NCBI RefSeq assembly: GCF_008831285.2
Contig: NW_022204662.1
Location: 7,501 to 32,500, forward strand
Origin: Nymphaea colorata
Taxonomy: Eukaryota; Streptophyta; Magnoliopsida; Nymphaeales; Nymphaeaceae
Direction of reading: 5' to 3'
DNA: 25,000 nt
The translations under genes were made by a program, and so were the position numbers. Positions 1 through 7,500 of the stretch are shown here, in pieces (positions within the stretch are counted from its first letter, which is position 1; each line of letters starts with the position of its first letter). Under the pieces are notes generated by a model. That model did no database searches. It was not told the DNA's origin and worked only from the letters and a program-made list of their open reading frames with translations.

Positions 1-236
1 CTCCTACGCAGGTGATTTGGGCGATCGCTCCCGGGTAAAAGGGGCTAACGCGAAAATCACCTAGTCTACCATAAATGTTCCAGACCATTCGTGAATCCAC
101 TTGTGTACCTGATCCGGTCCCAAAGGACACCGCAGGCGCTGTCGGGGAACAGCGAGCACTGCAGGCCGAGGGCCAGGCAGGGAAGGACACGTTGCATAGC
201 ACCTGCCAAACAAAGGCCTTGACAGCAGTCGGAGGC
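1..236 (+). repeat. Satellite-like repeat, copy S1, cut by element A
   Basis: This flank holds the conserved core of a repeat also present at about 13278, 24329, 24546 and, inverted, 24848-24928. The core (10-62 here) begins AGGTGATTT and ends AAATCACCT, a perfect 9-bp inverted repeat, and is followed by CTACCATAAAT. With element A removed, the distance from this core to the next one at 13278 is about 429 bp, roughly twice the 199-217 bp between the later cores, so one intervening core may have decayed or been lost. The stretch after position 75 is much more diverged from the other copies. Short frames on both strands here are not convincing genes. Confidence 0.7.
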
Positions 237-846
237 TGTTACGGACCTACCAGATGGTCCAGACCCAGGCGAGGCCGAACAGCCCGAGCCAAGCATTAGG
301 CGTAGAAGAGCGTCAGATTTGTGGGCTCGGTCCTTGCATCAGTTAGCCGAGGAAACTCCCAAGGAGGCTAACGACGCACCAGGTCAGGTTGCAGTGGGAG
401 GAGCGGGAGGAGCAGCCAAGTCCGCAACGGTGCTCGAACAGGATGAACCTCAGGGTCACACTGAACCAGTTGTAGAACTCACCGAGCGTAGGCTAGATGC
501 ACCCAAACCGAGTTCGACTTTCTCAACCCGCGAGGTCGTCTAAGACCAAAGGTCTTAAGCGAATGGCTCGGTCAACCAGACCGAGCCCTTATACTCCAAA
601 TGCGAAGTGAGGGCGTTTACCCTCACGAGGTCCCCCTCCTTGGGCTCGCAAGGTTCAAGGAGTCGTTTTAGCACTTAGGCGTTTATTTTAACTTTAGTAC
701 TAAGCTTTTGTTAACTCGTTTTTTTTACTTGGCGCCTTTGAGATTCGAAGTCAAGACCTAAGCCGGCGGGTTGTGCCGAGCGCCTTGAGCTTTTTAGATT
801 TTGGGTTTGGATCCGCGCGTGATAATCCCGGATCACTTTCTCTTTG

Positions 847-853
847 TATATAT
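847..853 (+). promoter_or_regulatory. Candidate TATA box in the 5' LTR of element A
   Basis: TATATAT lies in an A/T-rich patch in an otherwise GC-rich LTR, and element B has TATATATA in the matching context (CTTGTATATATA, then TTGGATC). The 3' LTR copy is at 9965-9971. The start site would be roughly 25-35 bp downstream, placing the U3/R boundary near 880. This is inferred from motif and conservation only. Confidence 0.6.
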
Positions 854-1767
854 TGTATTGGATCCTTTGTAATTGTATCGAAAAAATTGAATTTTGGCTC
901 ATTGCGAGTTTTGGCTCTCTCTCCTCTTCGAGGACTCCATCTCTTCGACCCCCTCTCTCTACCCGAGTTAGGAGCGTCTCCACCCATCGAATCCCCTTGC
1001 CCCCGTCGTCCGTGTTGACCTCGGCCTCAAGGAAGACAAACCAGGCGGATCCCCTCCCACCGGCGGTGATCCCTCCTCGTCCACGCTTGCCTCTACGAAG
1101 AAGATCAATAGCCCGAACATTGGTGCCTTCCCCTTGAACACGAAGGAGAAGAAAGGCTGAGTTCGGCACAAGAGAAGATCGAAGTCCCCAAGGCTTCGAT
1201 TCGACGGCTTAACAAGGTTAGTACTCGGATCATTGAACTCTTCCATTCGGCTTGGAGTTGTTCGCTTCCGGAGCCTCACCCGCGACCTAGGCCCCTTGCT
1301 CGGCATACCCGAGTGACTGGTTTGAGGATCTACGGTGCCCCTCCCTTGGTGCACTCTCTTCCCCGCTTGGAATCGGTTTTCTATCCGTAGGAACCAACCC
1401 AAGCCACCCCTCACGGTTCACGACGGCTGCCTCAACAAAAAGATCACTTCTACCGTCGGCTCCAAATTGAAGTTGGCAAGAAATCCAGCGGCTTGAAGGA
1501 CTCAAAATCACGGTTCAATATCGAGGTTTGGGCCTCTAAACCACTTCAGTGGAATCGCCTCTTCGTGCTGATCAACATAGTCAAATTTGGGCAAATTCGG
1601 CCCGTGAGAAGATAGAAATCGCCTCGGCCGGTATTCTCGTTGGAGCTAAGACACCGCTGCAATTTCCGGCGTCAACCATTGTTTCCGGTGTGAAGGACAG
1701 TCCTGCCCCTCCACCACCGAAGGCCCCTGCAGTTTCGAGAAGGGCACCAGCGTCATTTGGACGAGGA

Positions 1768-1785
1768 GCTAACCCTAGCCGCGGC
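1768..1785 (+). promoter_or_regulatory. Telo-box-like block conserved in A and B LTRs
   Basis: The sequence GCTAACCCTAGCCGC matches GCTAAAACCCTAGCCGC in element B (15065-15081 and 23240-23256). AAACCCTA telo-boxes followed by GCC-rich sequence are common near the start of plant ribosomal-protein and translation-factor genes. In A the AAA is shortened. Two further AAACCCTAA matches lie in the same LTR, near 2035 and 2868. A regulatory role is inference. Confidence 0.35.
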
Positions 1786-1827
1786 GCGTGAAGGACCGCG
1801 TCTCCCTTGGCCGCCGGTCCCGAATTG

Positions 1828-3050
1828 GTAAGTCTTCCTACCGCGCATCTTGGCCTTCCGTTTCTACACGTGTCCCACATCTGTCAACCCGCGTCATACC
1901 CTGTCCTCGTAGCCTGCCATGTGTCCTCTCCAGCTCGCCTAGCCCCCTCCGAGAATCCCTCTTGGATCACGAGCTCCCAGCCCGCATTTGTCACCTCCGC
2001 CACCTTCCTTTTTGGCATATTTTCCTTTGCGTCAAACCCTAACGCCTCAGCCCTCCATCGCGCCACCTGTCCGCATCCCAGCCACCTCGTGTCCAGTCAT
2101 CATCCTACGTGTCTGCCACCTGTCTCACCAGGTCCCACTTGGAGTCTCGCCCAGTCCACGCGGCTGCCACCTCATCTAACCGCGTGCCACCTACACCCCA
2201 GCGATTTGGCAAGTCCCTCGCCGCGCGCTCCCCCTTCCCGTTTTCTCGCCTACCTCCTCCACCTTCATCTCAACCCTAATCCGCAGCTTATCTCCACCGT
2301 TCCTTGCCTCCACGTGTCACCCATCCACCGGAGAGAGAGACTCGAATAATCTCGAGTGCCACCTCTTTGATTGCCTAATCTCCTTAGCAATCAAGCTCGA
2401 TCTCTTCCTACCTTCTAGGAAAGTGATCGCCACCCTCCTCTTACTCGCTAGCCTTTCCCCTAGCGAGCTACCCTTGACCGTTGATCTTGCCACGTGGCAA
2501 GACCCGACGCACTCACTTGGCTAGACCGCCAAGACCGAGCCCACCTAGCTAGGTCAACCTCACGCGTCATCCAACCTAGGAGTTCACTACCCACATTTGA
2601 ACCGAACCCACTCGACCTTAGGACTTAGTCAACCCTCTGACTTTCCGTCTTAGCCCACTAGGTCAACCCTTCAGTTTGACCTAACCCTAGTCATCTCGAG
2701 CCTACCTCGAGATTGCCCGAACCCACTTCACCCGGACCCATCACTTGGTCCAGTAGTCAGGCTACCTTCTAGAACCCACTATCGCACTCGGTCTCTCTTG
2801 ACCAACTTCCCCGAGCTTAGGCTCAGCCCTAGCCAAACCGCATTGGCCTACCATCGTAGTTAGAAACCCTAACATCCCTCCTAAACCTCACCTCCCCCCT
2901 CGGCCTACCCCTACCTTAACCTCCCTAAACCAGACCGACACTACCCTACTAGAGCCCAGTCGTTGCCGAGCCCAGCCAGCCTTAGTTAGGATTAGGCGTA
3001 GCTGTTCCGTCGGCCACCCTCGTGGTCGACTCTCTTCCGTCGGCACCCAG
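1828..3050 (+). other. A-specific, GT-AG bounded, pyrimidine-rich segment (intron-like or nested insert)
   Basis: The segment starts with GTAAGT (1828-1833) and ends in a pyrimidine-containing run and CCCAG (3050). It is C-rich and G-poor on the plus strand and has recurring GTCAACC-type words. Element B lacks it: from the shared GCCGCCGGTC on the left to the shared CCGAAGG on the right, A without this segment and B both have 39 bases, and the right two-thirds aligns without gaps. The 3' LTR copy is 10946-12167. CCGA lies on both sides, so insertion with a 4-bp duplication is an alternative to an intron. No coding region inside is convincing. Confidence 0.5.
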
Positions 3051-3814
3051 CCGACGCCCGTGGCCGAGCCACACCCGAAGGAAGGCAGGTAGGCGTTGCC
3101 GCTTCCGGCACTCGCCCCCCTCGTCACTCTGCCGGAGTACGTGTAGCAGCAGCAGCGGCACCGGCGCACTCAGACGCGCGCTTCCCGCCGTCCTTCCGTC
3201 TACGCCGTCGACACCCGTCACGCGGCCAGCGTCGGCCGAGCCACCTTGGCCGACTCTCTCTCTCTACGCCAGCATCGTCGGCGTCCAGCGGCAGACAGGC
3301 CGTGCGCTCCCCGCCGGTCTCCAGCCCGTGCAGCAAGCTCCGAGGAGGCTCGCCTCAAGTGGACTTCTTCGATCCGTAGCTGCAATATCCGAGGCACGGT
3401 CTTAGCCTCGGATCCCTCTCGGACAGCCAAGGAATCACCTTGGCCGGTATCATCTCCTTAACCCCCTTGTAGTTTCGGGTGGGAGTATTTGCTTTTGCGT
3501 TAGGGACTTGTTAGTTTGCTTAATTTCCTGTTTTAGCCCGGGCTTAGACCCATCGTCCGTCTCGTGGTACCTCGGAGGCCGTAGGCCAAAGACACGACCA
3601 CCGCGGGCCTAGCCGTCCTATTTGGGAAAGGGCGTGGTTTGTTCGTTAGTCGTGGTTTGATTGTGGCTTGTGAGTGAGTTGCGAGTGATTCTTGTATCGA
3701 ACGCGTTTGTAAAGCCTCGCATCCGGTTTTAGTTTGATTGTAGTAGGATAAGCCGTAGCTAGGTTTTTGGTAAAGGGTAACCCGCACTTGTATTCCATTT
3801 CCTTGGGATTTTTT

Positions 3815-3840
3815 GCGCCGGGGTCCTGTCCGGCCGGGTA
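3815..3840 (+). promoter_or_regulatory. U5-end block identical in A and B
   Basis: A 26-bp block beginning GCGCCGGGGTCC and ending GGCCGGGTA is identical in both elements although the neighbouring LTR sequence has diverged. It lies about 120 bp before each LTR end. Other copies are at 12932-12957, 15999-16024 and 24174-24199. It contains CCGG repeats that can pair. A role in RNA structure, 3'-end formation or reverse transcription is possible but not shown. Confidence 0.5.
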
Positions 3841-3959
3841 GACCTTGTATTTAATTTGCTAGGATTTTTTGGTTTTTAGATTACCTCAAGGAGACTTGGG
3901 AACTAGGACTCGTGCTTGGTTCGCGCTTTCTAGCCGCAACCGGGTGAGTGCCTAACAAT

Positions 3960-3971
3960 TGGTATCAGAGC
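3960..3971 (+). other. Primer-binding site of element A (tRNA-iMet)
   Basis: TGGTATCAGAGC is complementary to the 3' end of plant initiator tRNA-Met and lies two bases (AT) after the end of the 5' LTR, the usual place for minus-strand priming in plant LTR retrotransposons. Confidence 0.93.
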
Positions 3972-4301
3972 TACCTTGGGGTATATTCCGTTGTTTGAGC
4001 ACCCGAAGACTGAAGAATCGGCTTCACCAAAGGCAGCTTGTTCGGTTTTCTCGTCAGAGTGCAGATTAGGCAGTGGTTTTCTTGTTGGTATTTCGGTTTT
4101 CAGTCAGTAGCCAGATTCGGTCTTCTAGTGTTCACGGTTTCCGTATATTAGTGTTGTTCTAGGGTTCGCTTGCTCACCTTTAGCAAGTGTAGGGCTGTAC
4201 GCCTTGTACACCCGAGGGTAGCCAAGCTTGAGGTGCGTCGCCGAGACACCAGGCGGGTGTGGCGATTTAGGCTCCTTGAGCCCGGCCGAGAGCGAAGCGG
4301 G

Positions 4302-4333
4302 ACTGCCGAGGCGCTAAGGCGTAGCGCGGCAGT
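4302..4333 (+). other. Bulged leader hairpin with covariation, element A
   Basis: Lower stem ACTGCC pairs with GGCAGT, a GAG bulge follows, and upper stem GCGCTA pairs with TAGCGC around loop AGGCG. The equivalent in B (16483-16510) has upper stem GCACTT with AAGTGC, loop AAGCG and the same GAG bulge. Two upper-stem base pairs have changed on both sides, which favours selection on the fold. Confidence 0.7.
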
Positions 4334-4517
4334 AGGCGGGCCAACCCGTCTCCCTTGCCTTAGAACGCACGCGGCATCAGCGGCAGCGTGCAGAGGGCAG
4401 AGTCAGTCTAGTTAGGCCAGCGTAGCTTAAGAGTGGCAGTGTTACAGTTTTTGGATTTTAGGTCAGCGTAGTTTAGGTAACGTTACAGTGTTGCCTTGGC
4501 GATTTCAAGCCATCCAA

Positions 4518-7500
4518 ATGGCCAAATCCAAGAAGAACCTCAACGTTGAGGAAGGCACCGCCGATGAGGGCCAAACCGAGGCACCTCATCCCTCTGAATC
4601 CGTAGAGATTCAAGAACCCCTTGCCGGTCGCATCCTACAATTAGAGCGGGACTTTAACCGCTGGAAAAGAGAGATGCACAACATGGACCAGCAACGTAGA
4701 AATGAGGCCGTCCGTCGAGAGGAAGAACAACAACGTGAAACCAATGAGATGAAGGGCATGCTTAAAGCGATTACAGCCCACCTCAACATTGGTACAGATC
4801 GACCCACCTCGGACCCCTCCACGTCAGGACGAGACAAGGGCAAGGGCAGATATGTGGAAGCGGATACACATGACGCTTCACATTTAGGCACCCCTCGTGA
4901 AGGTGCCGGCAGGGGCAGAATGCACCCACCCCCGGATCGCACTCAACAAGAGATGCGAAGTTCCTTCCAACAGCAACGCATTGGAAATCATAGCCAAAGC
5001 CGAAGCTTTTATGGCTCGGAAGGAGAGGAGGGTGAATCTCCTCAGAGAGAACGAAGGAGAACCAACTCTCGTCAAGAAGAGAGGAGAACCCCCACGGTTA
5101 GATACGAGTTTCCGAAGTTTAATGGGGAAGGTCTGAGAGAGTGGCTCTTCATGGCAGAGCGTTACTTTGTTTGCCACCGTATCCCGGATGAGGAATGGAT
5201 AGAGATAGCGGCCGCCAACACCACAGGCGAGGCCACTACCCAATATCTCTGGTTTGACCATAAAACTAGAGAACCAACTTGGGAGAAGTTCAAAGCAAGC
5301 TTCCAACTCCGATTCGGTGATTCCACCTATTTGGACTACGACGAAGACTTGAAGAAGTTAGTCCAAAGAACGACCGTGCCAGCCTACCACAAAGAATTCA
5401 TCCGTTTGGCTAGCCGAGTCCAATGGACCGAGAAGGCGCTTATTGGAGCCTTCAAGGGTGGATTAAAACAAGAGGTTGTCCTCGAAATGAAAGTCCAGAA
5501 CTATGACACCCTCGAAGAATGTTTTGCCATGGCGCGAATATGTGAAGAGCGCCTAGAGGAGAAGCGAGCCCTAAAAAGGACTCGCAAATTTGACAAGCAG
5601 AAGAAGAAACCGGCGTTCTCTTCTAGCTCACGGCCCAGGGGTAATGAATCAACTCCCTACGCACCTCGACGGGAGTTCAGGGCCGATACCAGATCTGGTA
5701 GGAACCCCCCTACCCGCTATCTCACACCGAAGCAAATTGAAGAATATAGACGAAAAGGCTTATGCTATCGTTGTGAGGCCAAATGGGATAAGAACCATCA
5801 ATGCAAATCCTTCTTCCATGTAATGGTGGTCAGCGATCCCGAATACAGCAGCAGCTCGGATAGTGACTCATCCTCGAGTTCACCTTCCAGCTCTAGCTCC
5901 TCTTCTGAGCAAGAGGAGAGGACAAGGAGAAAGGCCAAGAGGCCGGAAAAGGCAGAAACGAAGACAGAAGAGACTCCAAAAGCCGAAGGCAAACCCGAAG
6001 AGGGTGAGTCTCTTCACACCATGCAAGACCCCCACAAGCCCAACGCCATGCGAGTATTTGGGCGTATCAACGGGCAAAAAGTTTTGATTTTGCTTGATTG
6101 TGGAGCAACGAATAACTTCCTAACCGAGGAAGCGGCTCAAAGGTGCAATGTTGCCTTGCAACCAAGTAAACCTCAAACGATTGTCGTGGGAGGGGGCCAC
6201 CGGCTGAAGTGCATGCACGAGGTTAAGGACATGGAGGTTACCATCAAGAAACGTACCTTCAAAGTTGACTCGTTGGTCATACCCTTGGATGGAGTCGACT
6301 TAGTCCTAGGCATGTCTTGGTTCTTATCGTGGAAAGATATCCACTGGGACGTCAAGAATTTCTCGATGACGTTCATTCCAGAGCTTGATGGGGAGCCCAT
6401 CACGTTGCAAGGACTAGCCAGCACGACAAGTCCTAAGGCCGCCCTGCGTTGCCTCGACCAGGAGCAGCCCGCTTGCTGGGTCCTTACGCTAGCTACAGAT
6501 GTTCCAGGATCGGACGAGACCATTGACGAACCGATCCCACCCTCGATTCAGAATGTGTTGAATAAGTTTCCCGAGATATTTGCGGAACCTAAAGGCCTAC
6601 CTCCTCAAAGGGCCTATGACCACCGCATCGTACTCACGCAAGGAGCGGAGCCTGTAAACGTCAGGCCTTATCGGTATGGGTATAGTCAGAAGGCGGAAAT
6701 TGAACGCCTCGTAAAAGAGATGCTCCATGATGGTATCATCCGTCCGAGCTGTAGTCCGTTCTCTTCCCCAGTCCTTTTGGTGAAGAAGAAAGACAACACA
6801 TGGAGATTTTGCATAGACTACAGAGCATTGAACGAGGTAACCGTCAAGGATCGGCACCCCATACCGGTCATAGATGAGTTGTTAGATGAGCTCACCGGCG
6901 CCACAATCTTTTCAAAGATAGACCTTCGTGCCGGCTATCATCAAATAAGAATGCAAGACAAAGATATATCAAAGACTGCTTTCCGTACTCACGATGGGCA
7001 TTACGAATTCTTAGTAATGCCGTTTGGGTTAACAAACGCACCAGCCACCTTTCAGAGGTGCATGAACGACGTATTTCGGGAGCACCTACGCAGTTTTATT
7101 TTGGTCTTCTTTGACGACATTCTCATCTACAGTCAAAGTGAGGAAAAGCATCGGGAACACCTGAGCATAACGCTAAACATATTGAAGGAACATCAGCTTT
7201 TCGCGAAGATGTCCAAGTGTAGCTTTGGACAATCTTCCATAGGGTATCTCGGGCACATTGTGTCGCGAGAAGGGGTTCGGGCAGACCCCGAAAAATTGCA
7301 AGCCATGGAGAAATGGCCACTGCCCAAAGATCTAAAGGGTCTACGAGGCTTCCTTGGACTCACAGGGTACTACAGGAGGTTTATACAAGGATATGGAATT
7401 ATCGCACAACCTCTAACCCAAATGCTAAAAAAGGGAGCTTTTCAGTGGACAGAGAAATCTAAGGTTGCATTTGACAAACTCAAGTCGGCCTTGATGACCG

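Larger units (their letters stand above)
237..3957 (+). repeat. 5' LTR of element A (3,721 bp)
   Basis: This is a direct repeat of 9356-13074. By eye the copies differ at 3019 (C versus G at 12136), 3306 (G versus T at 12423), 3446 (G versus A at 12563), by one extra C near 812 and one extra C in the C-run near 2230. Regions in order: a non-functional copy of the last 101 gag-pol codons (237-543), a hairpin cluster (541-662), a TATA box (847-853), a GTTAGT donor-like site (1217), a telo-box block (about 1768-1785), a pyrimidine-rich intron-like segment (1828-3050), a GC-rich stretch, and a U5 block shared with element B (3815-3840). If transcription starts just after the TATA box, about 3 kb of LTR is transcribed leader. 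Reading frames inside are not supported as genes. Confidence 0.95.
3958..4517 (+). other. Structured untranslated leader of element A
   Basis: This 560-bp region between the 5' LTR and the gag-pol ATG contains the primer site and, from 4169 to 4391, several hairpins shared in position with element B. They are CTTGCT/AGCAAG (4169-4187), GTGTA/TACAC (4187-4211), GGCTC/GAGCC with loop CTT (4270-4282), a bulged long hairpin (4302-4333), CGGG/CCCG around CCAA just after it, and GCACGC/GCGTGC (4367-4391). Packaging, dimerisation or translation control are the usual jobs for such leaders; which applies is unknown. No protein-coding frame here is supported. Confidence 0.65.

Noticed and set aside
10-70. 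Helitron 3' end (hairpin followed by CTAG) in the repeat core
   Set aside because: CTAG occurs only in the first copy; the others have CTTG or CTGG, and no matching 5' end was seen.
237-543. Separate small gene at the start of the 5' LTR
   Set aside because: It is a duplicate of the LTR-encoded C-terminus of Gag-Pol, lies upstream of the inferred promoter, and is not a gene of its own.
968-1414. Minus-strand frame of 148 codons repeated identically at 10086-10532
   Set aside because: It is duplicated only because the LTR is duplicated. It has no recognisable domain and is overlapped by other frames.
4488-4517. GTG start upstream of the gag-pol ATG (also 16681 in B)
   Set aside because: Plants start mainly at ATG. 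ATG at 4518 and 16717 begins the conserved MAKSKKNLN in both elements.
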